The notes: a model not told the origin generated them from the sequence alone. DNA of 64,000 nucleotides from Actinacidiphila oryziradicis (GCF_005047355.1 NZ_SUMC01000002.1:266769-330768), one strand, 5' to 3'; counted from the first letter of the stretch, positions 43,187 to 52,439 are shown. A program made the numbers and translations.

Positions 43187-43783
43187 ATGACGGTTGCCCC
43201 GGAGCGCCCCTGCCGGCCGGTGCCGGAAGAGACACCGGTGAGCCTCATCGACATCGCCGAGTATGCGGCCCGATCCCTCCCCCATCACAGGGTGGAGATC
43301 CTTGAAGGACAACTCCTGGTGACTCCAGCAGCCGACGGCCCTCACGGGCTGGCCCTCACTGATCTGACGCTGGCGTTCGCTGCGCTCCACCGCAAAGACG
43401 CCTACGTCATCCAAGGGATCGGACTCTGGCTGCCCAGCGGGGACGACCACGCCGTACCCGATCTCGCCGTAGTGGACAAGGAATTCCGCGATCACGAGAT
43501 CAAGTACAAGTGCTACGACCCTGCGATTTTCAGGCTGGTCCTGGAGATCACCTCCACCAACTGGCGCGACGACGTAGAACGCAAACCCGATGCCTATGCA
43601 GGCGCAGGGGTGCCCGTCTACGTCATCTGCGATCGCGAGCATGGCGAGGTCATCGTCTGCACCGACCCCCGCGGCGGGGAATACCGCACGCGTTCGGTGT
43701 ATCGGAAGGGCGAAACCTTCGTCCTGCCCGAGTCCATCGGCGCAAAGGTGGAGCTTGAGGTCGACGGCCTCCTCCTCAAGTGA
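43187..43783 (+). CDS. Uma2-family endonuclease-like protein
   Basis: 198 residues from ATG 43187, preceded by AGGAGG. PD-(D/E)xK-like core of Uma2 (DUF820): HHRVEILEGQLLVTPAADGP, DDHAVPDLAVVDKEF with Asp, LVLEITSTNWRDDVERKPDA with Glu and the YAGAGVPVYVICDRE segment. Such genes are abundant in streptomycetes and cyanobacteria; despite the nuclease fold their biological role is unsettled. Upstream hairpin isolates it from argS. Confidence 0.88.
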   Translation: MTVAPERPCRPVPEETPVSLIDIAEYAARSLPHHRVEILEGQLLVTPAADGPHGLALTDLTLAFAALHRKDAYVIQGIGLWLPSGDDHAVPDLAVVDKEFRDHEIKYKCYDPAIFRLVLEITSTNWRDDVERKPDAYAGAGVPVYVICDREHGEVIVCTDPRGGEYRTRSVYRKGETFVLPESIGAKVELEVDGLLLK

Positions 43784-44516
43784 GCCATGCCGCCCCGGCG
43801 GCACCCCGTGCAGCAACGCGTTCATGGCCAACTCACTGACGCAGAGCAACACATCATCCGTGCGCTTCGCAACACCCCGCGCGCCGGCGGCTCGTAGCCG
43901 CCCAACTGGCCCCGTTCCGCAGGGCAGTCCGGCTCACGCAGCGCGAACTGGCCGAGCGGTTTGACGACCTGTTGGACACGAAAAGCGAACGTGCCGGAGA
44001 TGGACCGGACCCGGCGTGGGCGGCGGAGTTCATCGGCCGGGACCCCGGCCTGCTTCGGACTGAGGTCTACGCACGTACACCGGTGGGGCCATTCCTGACC
44101 GGCCGAGAGCCGGCAGCCGGGCCTGAGCGGTGCTTGCTGGTGGGCGTTGCCGGCCTGCCGGGACCCCTGGGCGAGGCCGGCCGCCGTCCAGGCTCGGCCC
44201 CACTTGATCAAGAACGGATGTCACGCATTTTTCGAGACCCTGCCGAGGTCCTACCGAGGCGTTGACCTGCGGCTTTGCGCTGAGCAGTCGGACAACCGGA
44301 GGGAATCACAGCACATGTCCGTTTATGCGCCTTTTTGGCCCATCTGAGAGGTGTAGGCTGCGAACGTAGTAGGAGGTACAAGCGCGGCGCGCAGGTGGCC
44401 AGCGGGAACTAGCCAAGAGCCGTCCGCCGTTACCCCGCACCTCCGGGTTCCGCCAGAGGCGGTTAACCAATCCGCGGGCGCGTGCCACACAGTCTCTATG
44501 TTAAGAGGTGTGGATC
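43784..44516. other. Gene-poor region: ATPase relic and leader of the Gly-rich peptide gene
   Basis: Minus-strand 43790-43870 encodes LLCVSELAMNALLHGVPPG, the N-box of a GHKL ATPase like the one at 12265, without the rest: a relic. From about 43900 a plus-strand frame (LTQRELAERFDDLLDTKSER...) reads without a recognisable domain. The last 150 bp before 44517 are rich in inverted repeats (GGAGGT/ACCTCC, GCGGG/CCCGC, CCGCC-AGA-GGCGG), so the transcript leader may fold. Confidence 0.5.
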
Positions 44517-44801
44517 ATGTCCACCAAGCGATTCACGAAAGTCATCGCAGTGAGCGCGGGCACCATTCTGCTGTTCGGCGGCGCCTCGGTCGCTGCCGCC
44601 GGAGCGGCGTCCGCAGCCCCGGCCCAGACTGTCGCCAGCACAACCTACGGCGGCGGCCACGGCGGCGGCGGCCACGGCGGCGGTTATGGCGGCCACGGCG
44701 GCTACGGTCATGGCGGCTACGGCGGCTACGGCGGCTACGGCGGCTACGGCGGCTACGGCCACGGCGGCTACGGCCACGGCGGCTACGGCTGGGGATGGTG
44801 A
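44517..44801 (+). CDS. Secreted Gly/Tyr/His-rich repeat peptide
   Basis: 94 residues from ATG 44517, with AGAGGTG upstream. Signal peptide FTKVIAVSAGTILLFGGASV then AAAGAASAAPAQT with an AxA cleavage site near residue 37. The mature part is almost only Gly, Tyr and His in GGY and GHGGYG units, ending GYGWGW. No Cys. Such sequences may bind metals through His or form sticky, phase-separating or fibrous material outside the cell; none of this is proven here. The repeats are encoded by near-identical 9-12-bp DNA units, so length should vary. Confidence 0.8.
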   Translation: MSTKRFTKVIAVSAGTILLFGGASVAAAGAASAAPAQTVASTTYGGGHGGGGHGGGYGGHGGYGHGGYGGYGGYGGYGGYGHGGYGHGGYGWGW

Positions 44802-44936
44802 CTGCCTGAGTGCGTCGGCATGTGACGTACCGTCCATGCAGCGCGCTGCACGATGCCTTGGCTTGGTCGACCAGGCCAAGGCATTCCTATGCCCCCAGGC
44901 GAAAGCGCTCCACGCGAGGGTGATCAGGCGCCGGCG

Positions 44937-45929
44937 TCAGAGCTGGCGCGCGACCTCGGTGGCCCAGTAGGTCAAGATCATGCTGGCGCCCGCCCGCCGC
45001 ACGCTCGTCAAGGTTTCCATGATCGCCCGCTCACGGTCGATCCACCCGTTCGCAGCGGCGGCTTCGACCATCGCGTACTCGCCGCTGATCTGGTAGGCGG
45101 CCACCGGGACGTCCACGGACTCGGCGACCTTGCTCAGCACGTCCAGGTAAGGCAGGGCGGGCTTGACCATGACCATGTCCGCGCCCTCGGCGAGGTCGAG
45201 GGCGAGCTCGCGCATCGACTCGCGGAAATTGGCCGGGTCCTGCTGGTACGTCTTGCGGTCGCCCTTGAGGGATGAGCCGACGGCCTCGCGGAAGGGGCCG
45301 TAGAAGGCCGAGGCGTACTTGGCCGTGTAGGCGAGGATGGAGACGTCCTGATACCCGGCGCCGTCCAGAGCCTGGCGGCTACGGGCGACCTGGCCGTCCA
45401 TCATGCCGCTGGCGCCCACCACATGGACGCCGGCGGCAGCCTGCACGCGGGCCATCTCGGCGTAGCGCTCCAGGGTGGCGTCGTTGTCCACGCGGCCGTC
45501 GGCGTCCAGGACGCCGCAGTGGCCGTGGTCGGTGTGCTCGTCCAGGCAGAGGTCGGACATGACGACGAGCTCGTCTCCGACCTCGCTGATGACATCGCGG
45601 ATGGCGACCTGCAGGATGCCGTCCGGGTCTGTGCCGGGCGAGCCGATCGCGTCCTTCTTCTCCTCCTCCGGCACGCCGAAGAGCATGATGCCGCCGACGC
45701 CCGCCCGGGCCGCCTCGACGGCGGCTTTGCGGAGCGAGTCGCGGGTGTGCTGGACGACGCCGGGCATGGCGGAGATCGGCACCGGGGTGGTGGCGCCTTC
45801 GCGTACGAAGGCGGGGAGGATCAGCTCGGCCGGGTGCAGCCGGGTTTCGGCGACGAGGCGCCGCATGGCCGGAGTCGTACGCAGGCGGCGGGGGCGCGCC
45901 GCTGGGAACTCGCCGTACGTGTTGCTCAT
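44937..45929 (-). CDS. hemB: Delta-aminolevulinic acid dehydratase (porphobilinogen synthase)
   Basis: 330 residues from ATG 45929 ([20 protein letters not shown]). It condenses two 5-aminolevulinate molecules to porphobilinogen. Active-site lysines lie in [17 protein letters not shown] and [12 protein letters not shown]. The metal loop reads [14 protein letters not shown]; the middle Cys of the zinc triad is Asp, pointing to the Mg-dependent type. Same direction as hemD but 388 bp downstream of it, separated by a dispersed repeat, so probably its own promoter. Confidence 0.95.
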   Translation of the reverse strand: MSNTYGEFPAARPRRLRTTPAMRRLVAETRLHPAELILPAFVREGATTPVPISAMPGVVQHTRDSLRKAAVEAARAGVGGIMLFGVPEEEKKDAIGSPGTDPDGILQVAIRDVISEVGDELVVMSDLCLDEHTDHGHCGVLDADGRVDNDATLERYAEMARVQAAAGVHVVGASGMMDGQVARSRQALDGAGYQDVSILAYTAKYASAFYGPFREAVGSSLKGDRKTYQQDPANFRESMRELALDLAEGADMVMVKPALPYLDVLSKVAESVDVPVAAYQISGEYAMVEAAAANGWIDRERAIMETLTSVRRAGASMILTYWATEVARQL

Positions 45930-46030
45930 GTCCGTGCCTTTCTCCGTTACCGGGGTCGTCCAGGAACCACGGTACGCCCGTCCGGAGCCAGGTTTTCCCG
46001 ACAACCTGCCGGGGTTGGTCGGGCCGCCTG

Positions 46031-46311
46031 CCTGCGGCGCTTCCCCCACCCCGCCCCTTCCCGGCTGCGTCCGATTTGCGGCTGGCGCCGCGTGGGGGGC
46101 TCCGCCCCGGACCCGCCCCCTACACCCTGGCGGGCATGGGAGGTACCCCAGTCCTCAAACGCCGGACGGGCTGAATAGACCCACGTTGTGGGCAGGCGGG
46201 CCGCAGGGCCGAGCGAAGCGAGATGGGGGCACCTCCTGGGGGCACCTCCCGGCCGAAGGCTGGGGGAGGCAGCTGGGGGAGGGGTGGGCACAACGCCGAC
46301 CACCGGCCCGG
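46031..46311. repeat. Dispersed Streptomyces intergenic repeat, copy A
   Basis: About 280 bp that match, in inverted orientation, 55933-56224. Shared blocks include GGCTGCGTCCGATT, GCGGCTGGCGCCGCGTGGGG, CAGTCCTCAAACGCCGGACG, GGGCCGAGCGAAGCGAGATG and CACCTCCTGGGGGCACCTCC. It fills the space between the hemD stop and the hemB promoter. It has no coding content I trust and several internal palindromes. Confidence 0.85.
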
Positions 46312-46317
46312 GCAGGG

Positions 46318-47958
46318 TCAGACGCGCGCCCTCCGCCGCGCGCCGGGGCGGCGTTCGCTGGGCCGCGTGACCGGGTCACCCGCCTCGAGCGCGGCCTCAC
46401 GCCGGGCCGTGCCGAAGTCGGCCAGCGCCTGCGCCAACGCGTGTACCGACGGCTCCGGCGACATGACGTCGACCCGCAGCCCGTGCTCCTCGGCGGTCTT
46501 GGCCGTCGCCGGGCCGATACAGGCGATAACGGTGACGTTATGAGGCTTGCCGGCGATGCCGACAAGATTCCGTACCGTACTCGACGAAGTGAAAAGCACC
46601 GCGTCGAAGCCGCCGCCCTTGATCGCCTCGCGGGTGTCGGCAGGCGGGGGCGAGGCCCGCACGGTCCGGTAGGCCGTGACGTCGTCGACCTCCCAGCCGA
46701 GCTCGACCAGCCCCGCGACCAGCGTCTCCGTGGCGATGTCGGCGCGGGGCAGGAAAACCCGGTCGATGGGGTCGAAAACGGGGTCGTAGGGCGGCCAGTC
46801 CTCCAACAGGCCCGCAGCGGACTGCTCACCGCTCGGGACGAGGTCCGGCTTGACGCCGAATTCGACGAGCGACTTCGCGGTCTGCTCGCCGACGGCCGCG
46901 ACCTTGATGCCGGCGAAGGCCCTGGCGTCGAGCCCGTACTCCTCGAACTTCTCGCGTACCGCCTTGACGGCGTTCACCGAGGTGAAGGCGATCCATTCGT
47001 AACGGCCGGTGACCAGGCCCTTTACCGCGCGCTCCATCTGCTGGGGGGTGCGCGGGGGTTCGACGGCGATGGTCGGCACCTCGTGCGGCACCGCGCCGTA
47101 GGAGCACAGCTGCTCCGAGAGCGAGCCGGCCTGCTCCTTGGTGCGCGGTACGAGGATCTTCCAGCCGAAGAGGGGCTTGGTCTCGAACCAGGAGAGTTGC
47201 TCGCGCCGGCCGGTCTGGCCGCCGACAACGGCTATCGCCGGGATCGGGCCCTCCGGCGTGGGCAGCGCCTTCGCTGCCTTCAGCTCGGCGGCGATGGTGG
47301 CGAGGGTGGCGGTCCAGGTGCGCTGGCGGGTGGTGGTGCCGGCGACGGTGACCGTGAGGAGGGTCTCGGGCTTGCGGCCGGAGGACACCAGTTCAGCGGC
47401 GGTGGCGGCGACGGTCTGGAGGGTGGTGGAGACCACGAGGGTGGCGTCGCTGGCGCCGACCTCGGTCCAGCAGCGATCGGAGGCGGTGGCGGCGTCGACA
47501 AACCGTACGTCACCGCTCAGCGGCACGCCCGCGTAGGCGGGGACGCCGACCGCGTGGGCGACGCCCGGCACGACCTCGAAGGGGATGCCGGCCTGGGCGC
47601 AGGCGAGCATCTCGTCGGCGGCGCCGGCGTCGAGGCCGGGGTCGCCGGCGACGGCACGGACGACCCGCTTGCCGGTGCGCGCGGACGCCATGACAAGCTG
47701 GACGACAGCGGAAACGGCAGCGGGAGCGCCCAATGGGCCGTCCCCGGTGGCTGGTTCGGCGGTGTCCACGGATGCGCGGGCGTGCGTGCGCACGACGTCG
47801 AGCACCTGCGGCTCGGCCACCAGCAGGTCGGCGCGGGCCAGCGCCTCGACGGCGCGCAGGGTCAGCAGTCCGGGGTCTCCCGGTCCGGCACCGAGGAAGG
47901 TGACGTACCCGGATACCGGGACGGCGGTGGTCGTTGCGACGGCGGCGATGGGGCTCAC
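46318..47958 (-). CDS. hemD: Bifunctional uroporphyrinogen-III C-methyltransferase / uroporphyrinogen-III synthase
   Basis: 546 residues from GTG 47958, overlapping the hemC stop as GTGA. The N-terminal tetrapyrrole methylase (VTFLGAGPGDPGLLTLRAVE, VVPGVAHAVGVPAYAGVPLS, TLVVSTTLQTVAATAAELVS) would make precorrin-2/sirohydrochlorin precursors. The C-terminal half from about residue 265 is HemD (FGWKILVPRTKEQAGSLSEQ, YEWIAFTSVNAVKAVREKFE, FDAVLFTSSSTVRNLVGIAG), which cyclises hydroxymethylbilane. The fusion sends flux both to haem and to sirohaem/cobalamin. Third gene after hemA and hemC in the Rex operon. Confidence 0.93.
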   Translation of the reverse strand: MSPIAAVATTTAVPVSGYVTFLGAGPGDPGLLTLRAVEALARADLLVAEPQVLDVVRTHARASVDTAEPATGDGPLGAPAAVSAVVQLVMASARTGKRVVRAVAGDPGLDAGAADEMLACAQAGIPFEVVPGVAHAVGVPAYAGVPLSGDVRFVDAATASDRCWTEVGASDATLVVSTTLQTVAATAAELVSSGRKPETLLTVTVAGTTTRQRTWTATLATIAAELKAAKALPTPEGPIPAIAVVGGQTGRREQLSWFETKPLFGWKILVPRTKEQAGSLSEQLCSYGAVPHEVPTIAVEPPRTPQQMERAVKGLVTGRYEWIAFTSVNAVKAVREKFEEYGLDARAFAGIKVAAVGEQTAKSLVEFGVKPDLVPSGEQSAAGLLEDWPPYDPVFDPIDRVFLPRADIATETLVAGLVELGWEVDDVTAYRTVRASPPPADTREAIKGGGFDAVLFTSSSTVRNLVGIAGKPHNVTVIACIGPATAKTAEEHGLRVDVMSPEPSVHALAQALADFGTARREAALEAGDPVTRPSERRPGARRRARV

Positions 47959-48935
47959 AGGTCTCGCTCCCCCATAAGACCGGCGGCACCCTTGGCGAGC
48001 ATCTCGTCGGCGAGTTCGCGGCCGAGGGCCGCGGCTTCCGTACGAGTGGCGGGGGTGGGACCGGTGATGGACATCTGCACCAGCTCGACGCCGTCGGTCG
48101 TGCCGACGACGCCGCGCAGGCGCAGCTCGGTTACCCGCTCGGCGGCCCCTTGGAAGTGAGGTTCGGCGAGCGCGCCCACAGGGGCGGAGCAGCCGGCCTC
48201 GAGGGCGGCGAGCAGGCTTCGCTCGGCGGTCACGGCGGCCCGGGTGAACGGGTCGTCGAGCTCGGCGAGCGCATCGGCCAGCACCACATTGTGCGCGGCA
48301 CATTCGATGGCCAGGGCCCCCTGGCCAGGGGCAGGCAGTAGAGCGTCGGTGGGGATCAGCTGGGTGGCCTCACCGAGGCGGCCGAGGCGGTTCAGCCCGG
48401 CGGCGGCCAGCACGACGGCGTGGAGGTCGCCCGAGGCAACATATCCGATACGGGTGTCCACATTGCCGCGGATGGGCACGGTCTCGATCGCCCGGCCCAT
48501 TGAGCGGGCCCAGTGGTTGAGCTGCGCCATCCGGCGTGGCGAGCCGGTACCGATCCGAGCACCGTCAGGGAGCTGCTCGAAGCTGAGCCCGTCGCGGGCG
48601 ACCAGCGCGTCGCGCGGGTCCTCGCGGACCGGGATGGCGGCCAGCGTCAGCCCTTCGGCGTCGGCCGTCGGCAGGTCCTTCAGCGAGTGGACCGCCAGAT
48701 CGATCTTCCCGGCCAGCAACGCGTCACGCAGCGCGGAGACGAAGACGCCGGTGCCGCCGATCTGCGCGAGGTGCTCGCGCGAGGTGTCACCGTATGTCGT
48801 GATCTCGACCAGTTCCACGGACCGTCCGATCAGCTGCCGGACCTGCTCCGCGACCTGGCCGGACTGCGCCATGGCGAGGGCACTGCGCCGAGTGCCCAGT
48901 TTAAGTGCGGTGGGGAGTGCGGTTGGGCTTGTCAT
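47955..48935 (-). CDS. hemC: Porphobilinogen deaminase (hydroxymethylbilane synthase)
   Basis: 326 residues. Polymerises four porphobilinogens. Landmarks: LKLGTRRSALAMAQSGQVAE, HSLKDLPTADAEGL, GARIGTGSPRRMAQL, VPIRGNVDTRIGYV and the dipyrromethane-cofactor Cys in LEAGCSAPVGALAE near residue 250. Overlaps hemA upstream and hemD downstream by 4 bp each, so the three are translationally coupled. Confidence 0.96.
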   Translation of the reverse strand: MTSPTALPTALKLGTRRSALAMAQSGQVAEQVRQLIGRSVELVEITTYGDTSREHLAQIGGTGVFVSALRDALLAGKIDLAVHSLKDLPTADAEGLTLAAIPVREDPRDALVARDGLSFEQLPDGARIGTGSPRRMAQLNHWARSMGRAIETVPIRGNVDTRIGYVASGDLHAVVLAAAGLNRLGRLGEATQLIPTDALLPAPGQGALAIECAAHNVVLADALAELDDPFTRAAVTAERSLLAALEAGCSAPVGALAEPHFQGAAERVTELRLRGVVGTTDGVELVQMSITGPTPATRTEAAALGRELADEMLAKGAAGLMGERDL

Positions 48936-50281
48936 GCCCGCCCTCGATTCGGTTCATCTGTGCTCGGGGAGTCAGCCCTGCTGACGGCGGCGACCGCCTG
49001 CGGGTCGAGGTCGAACAGTTCCCGCAGCGCGTCGGCGTACCCGGCGCCGCCGGGTTCGCCCGCGAGCTGCTTGACCCGCACGGTGGGCGCGTGCAGGAGC
49101 TTGTCGACGACGCGGCGCACGGTCTGGGTGACCTCCGCGCGGCTCTTGTCGTCCAGGTCTGGGAGGCGGCCGTGGAGCCGGGCCAGTTCGCCGGCCACGA
49201 GGTCGGCGGCCATGGAGCGCAGCGCCACCACGGTGGGGGTGATGTGCGCGGCTCGCTGGGCCGCGCCGAAGGCTGCGACCTCGGAGGAGACGATTTTTCG
49301 CACCTCGTCGACGTCGGCGGCCATCGGGGCGTCCTGGGCGGCGTTGCCGATGGTCTCCAGGTCCACGAGGTGCGCGCCGTCCAGGGTGTGGACGACGGGG
49401 TCGATGTCGCGCGGCATGGCCAGGTCGAGCAGGCCGATGGGCGAGGTGGCGGTACGGGAGAGCAGCGCGCGGAAGACCGTCTCGGCCGCGACGACCTGCC
49501 CGGTGGCCCCCGTACAGGACACGACGATGTCGGCGGACGGCAGCTCGGCGGCGACCTCGTCCATACGCACGGCGCGGCCGCCGATGGCCTGGGCCAGGCG
49601 CTTGGCGCGCTCCTCCGTGCGGTTGGCGACGACGATCTCGGAGACGCCCGCGCGGGCGAGCGTGGTGGCGGCGAGCGAGCTCATGGAGCCGGCGCCGACG
49701 ACGAGGGCGCGCTTGCCGTCGGCCCACTCGCCGAAGGAGTCGGTTCCGCCGATGGCGCGGGCGAGCTGGTCGAGGCCGAAGGTGACCAGTGACTGGCCGG
49801 CCTTGTCGATGCCGGTCTCGGAGTGGGCACGCTTGCCGACCCGCAGCGACTGCTGGAAGACGTCGTTGAGCAGCCGTCCGGCGGTGTGCAGCTCCTGGCC
49901 GAGCCCGAGGGTGTCCTTGATCTGGCCGAGGATCTGGCCCTCGCCGACGACCATGGAGTCCAGCCCGCAGGCCACGGAGAAGAGGTGGTGGACGGCCCGG
50001 TCCTCGTAGTGGACGTAGAGGTACGGGGTGAGCTCCTCCAGCGTGACCCCGCTGTGCTGGGCCAGCAGGGTGGACAGCCCGGCGACGCCCGCGTGGAACT
50101 TCTCCACGTCCGCGTAGAGCTCGATGCGGTTGCAGGTGGACAGGACGGCCGCCTCGGCGGCGGGCTCGGCGGCGACCGCGTCGAGCAGCAGCTTCGCCTT
50201 GGTGTCCTCGGCGAGCGCCGCCCGCTCCAGGACGCTGACCGGGGCGCTGCGGTGGCTCAGACCTACGACGAGGAGGCTCAT
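48932..50281 (-). CDS. hemA: Glutamyl-tRNA reductase
   Basis: 449 residues. First step of the C5 route: reduces glutamyl-tRNA to glutamate-1-semialdehyde, which HemL (5848-7167) uses. Catalytic Cys in VLSTCNRIELYA near residue 50, GLSHRSAPVSVLERAAL, GLDSMVVGEGQILGQIKD and the NADPH-binding VVGAGSMSSLAATTLARAGV. The C-terminal dimerisation helices are present. Starts inside the rex stop codon (ATGA overlap). Confidence 0.96.
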   Translation of the reverse strand: MSLLVVGLSHRSAPVSVLERAALAEDTKAKLLLDAVAAEPAAEAAVLSTCNRIELYADVEKFHAGVAGLSTLLAQHSGVTLEELTPYLYVHYEDRAVHHLFSVACGLDSMVVGEGQILGQIKDTLGLGQELHTAGRLLNDVFQQSLRVGKRAHSETGIDKAGQSLVTFGLDQLARAIGGTDSFGEWADGKRALVVGAGSMSSLAATTLARAGVSEIVVANRTEERAKRLAQAIGGRAVRMDEVAAELPSADIVVSCTGATGQVVAAETVFRALLSRTATSPIGLLDLAMPRDIDPVVHTLDGAHLVDLETIGNAAQDAPMAADVDEVRKIVSSEVAAFGAAQRAAHITPTVVALRSMAADLVAGELARLHGRLPDLDDKSRAEVTQTVRRVVDKLLHAPTVRVKQLAGEPGGAGYADALRELFDLDPQAVAAVSRADSPSTDEPNRGRA

Positions 50282-51030
50282 GCCGGCATCACGGCGGGGA
50301 GGTCCCCGTCAGGTCCGGTGCTGGTCGGCTGTCGTTTGGGGGGCGCGGTGACGGTGTCGTCGAACTCCTCGCCGGCCTTGCGCTGCTCGTGGAAGGCGAG
50401 GATCTGGAGTTCGATGGAGAGGTCGACCTTTCGGACGTCGACTCCGTCGGGCACCGTGAGGACAGTCGGCGCGAAGTTGAGGATCGAGGTGACTCCGGCG
50501 CCGACCAGCCGGTCGCAGACCTCCTGCGCCGCGCCGGCCGGGGTGGTGATCACGCCGATGGACACCTGGTTGTCGTCGACGATCTCCTCCAGCTCCTCGG
50601 CGTGTCGCACCGGGAGCCCGGCGATCAGCTTTCCGGCCAGGCTCGCGTCGGCGTCTATGAGGGCGGCGATCCGGAAACCCCGGGAGGCGAAGCCGCCGTA
50701 GTTGGCGAGCGCGGCGCCGAGATTACCCATGCCGACGATCACAACCGGCCAGTCCTGGGTCAGTCCGAGTTCGCGGGAGATCTGGTACACGAGGTACTCG
50801 ACGTCATAGCCGACGCCACGGGTTCCGTAGGAACCGAGATACGAGAAGTCCTTGCGGAGCTTGGCGGAGTTCACTCCGGCGGCGGCCGCGAGTTCCTCGG
50901 ACGACACCGTGGGCACCGAACGCTCGGAGAGCGAGGTCAGCGCCCGCAGGTACAGCGGAAGCCGGGCGACGGTGGCCTCGGGGATCCCTCGGCTGCGGGT
51001 CGCCGGTCGGTGATTTCGGCCAGTTGCCAC
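50278..51030 (-). CDS. rex: Redox-sensing transcriptional repressor Rex
   Basis: 250 residues from GTG 51030, with AGGAG upstream. Winged helix (ATVARLPLYLRALTSLSERS, SSEELAAAAGVNSAKLRKDF, SYLGSYGTRGVGYDVEYL) followed by a Rossmann domain for NADH (VVIVGMGNLGAALANYGGF). Rex leaves its operators when NADH/NAD+ rises. The C-terminal tail is extended and polar (PPKRQPTSTGPDGDLP). First gene of the rex-hemA-hemC-hemD operon, with its own operator at 51106-51125, so it represses itself and haem synthesis. Confidence 0.96.
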   Translation of the reverse strand: MATGRNHRPATRSRGIPEATVARLPLYLRALTSLSERSVPTVSSEELAAAAGVNSAKLRKDFSYLGSYGTRGVGYDVEYLVYQISRELGLTQDWPVVIVGMGNLGAALANYGGFASRGFRIAALIDADASLAGKLIAGLPVRHAEELEEIVDDNQVSIGVITTPAGAAQEVCDRLVGAGVTSILNFAPTVLTVPDGVDVRKVDLSIELQILAFHEQRKAGEEFDDTVTAPPKRQPTSTGPDGDLPAVMPA

Positions 51031-51105
51031 GATGCTCCTGCCGGTACAGCTCGGCTGCGGACGGCCACAGTCACTATGGCCGCCCCGTGCGTGCCAGGCT
51101 ATGTC

Positions 51106-51125
51106 TTTGTGAACGCGTGCACAAA
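51106..51125. promoter_or_regulatory. Rex operator (ROP)
   Basis: TTTGTGAACGCGTGCACAAA, a near-perfect palindrome with one mismatched pair, 76 bp before the rex start. It agrees with the published Streptomyces consensus TTGTGAACGCGTTCACAA in all but one or two positions. It shows autoregulation and redox control of the hem operon. Confidence 0.9.
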
Positions 51126-51161
51126 GATGATGTCCGGTTTGTCCAGGCGAAGTGACCGGCA

Positions 51162-51878
51162 TCACGCGCTCCTATTACGGACATAAGGAACGATTTTCCG
51201 CCCCGGAACGTTCCCTTTTCGCCGCACCCACAGCGCACCGGAACCGGTCACCACTGGCAACTTGGGCCACTCCAGCACCGCCGCCCCCGCCAGCGCAGCC
51301 TCCTCGCGCTCCACATAGGCCCGGCCCCCCTGCGGACGTTCCCGCGTGTAATGGGCGAACAGCCGCGCCGTCGCCCGAGCGTCTCCCAGTGCCATGTGCG
51401 CCGGCCAGCCCGCCACCCCGGCCGCCTCCGCACACGCCCGCAGGCTCAGCCGGGCCGGCGCCGGGTCGCGCAACGCGGCCAGCCGCATCGTGCACACCTC
51501 GGGCACGGCGGGGAATTCCACGCCGATACGGGCATACTCCGCGGCCAGGAACGCCCGGTCGCACCCCACGTTGTGCCCCACCATCACCCTGCCCCGCAGC
51601 AACCTCAACAGCCCCGGCGCGATCTCCGCGAACCGCGGCGCCCTGGCGCGCTTGAGCTGACGGTCCTCGATCCCGTGAATATGCGTCGCTCCGACCGGTC
51701 CCTGAGGGTCGACCAGCGTCGAGAACTCACCCTGCGGCGAGCAGTCCCCGCCAAGCAGGACCACGGCCAGCTCGACCACCCGGTGCCGCCGGGAGCTCGA
51801 CCCGGTCGCCTCCAGATCCACGACGGCGAACCCACCGCCGCCCACCTGCTGCGCCCCCTGAAGCCTGCCCGGGAGCAC
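51162..51878 (-). CDS. DnaQ-like 3'-5' exonuclease
   Basis: 238 residues from GTG 51878. DEDDh motifs: FAVVDLEATGSSSRRHRVVE (Exo I, Asp-x-Glu), VMVGHNVGCDRAFLAAEYAR (Exo II) and HMALGDARATARLFAHYTRE (Exo III, His and Asp). Similar to the proofreading epsilon subunit, but a stand-alone protein; may act in repair or RNA/DNA trimming. It ends 131 bp before the rex start, and the ROP lies in that gap. Confidence 0.88.
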   Translation of the reverse strand: MLPGRLQGAQQVGGGGFAVVDLEATGSSSRRHRVVELAVVLLGGDCSPQGEFSTLVDPQGPVGATHIHGIEDRQLKRARAPRFAEIAPGLLRLLRGRVMVGHNVGCDRAFLAAEYARIGVEFPAVPEVCTMRLAALRDPAPARLSLRACAEAAGVAGWPAHMALGDARATARLFAHYTRERPQGGRAYVEREEAALAGAAVLEWPKLPVVTGSGALWVRRKGNVPGRKIVPYVRNRSA

Positions 51879-51984
51879 GCCGTCACCTTCCTCACCTACG
51901 CGCCCCCGCTACACAAAACGAACTCGATACTATTCGAATACGCGGGTGCAAAGGAACTACGTGGGTGCAAAAGAACGGTGCAAT

Positions 51985-52269
51985 TCACCTGGCACCCAGC
52001 GCCCGCCGCAGCCGATTTTCGTCCACCCGCCAGAAATCGTGCTGTTCGCCGTCAACCAGGACCACCGGGATCTGCTCCCAGTACTTGCGGTACAGCTCAT
52101 CATCCTGGGTGATGTCCAGCTCCTCCACGGAGGAGCCCAGCTCGCCCGTGACCTTCTCGATCACGACGCGCGCGTCGTCACAGAGATGGCAGCCCGGCTT
52201 GCCGATCAGCGTCACCGTACGATCGGCCGGATCCTTGCCATCCACGCGTGCTTTGAACAGAGGGCTCAT
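51985..52269 (-). CDS. Glutaredoxin-like protein
   Basis: 94 residues from ATG 52269 (MSPLFKARVDG); ATG 52278 is the alternative. Thioredoxin-fold motif TLIGKPGCHLCDDARVVIEK with redox pair CHLC and the cis-Pro region YWEQIPVVLVDGEQHDFWRV. A single-domain member of the DUF836/glutaredoxin group; its thiol partner is not evident. Divergent from the HAD gene at 52440, on the same strand as rex and the exonuclease. Confidence 0.87.
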   Translation of the reverse strand: MSPLFKARVDGKDPADRTVTLIGKPGCHLCDDARVVIEKVTGELGSSVEELDITQDDELYRKYWEQIPVVLVDGEQHDFWRVDENRLRRALGAR

Positions 52270-52439
52270 CCCAGCCATTGTGCCCCCGCGCGCGCCGGGC
52301 GGCTCGTGGACAGGAGTTCCGGGCGGCGACGGGCCCGGGAGCAACCGATCGTTGTTCCAAACCCTTCTGATGCGAAAAGTTCATCCACCCGCACCAACCG
52401 TGAACCCGGACCGCGGAACTGACTGGATATGCTCACCAC

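Noticed and set aside
44366..44516. Leader of the Gly-rich gene as a c-di-AMP (ydaO) or other known riboswitch
   Set aside because: None of the conserved ydaO, cobalamin or SAM core motifs could be matched; only generic complementary segments were seen.
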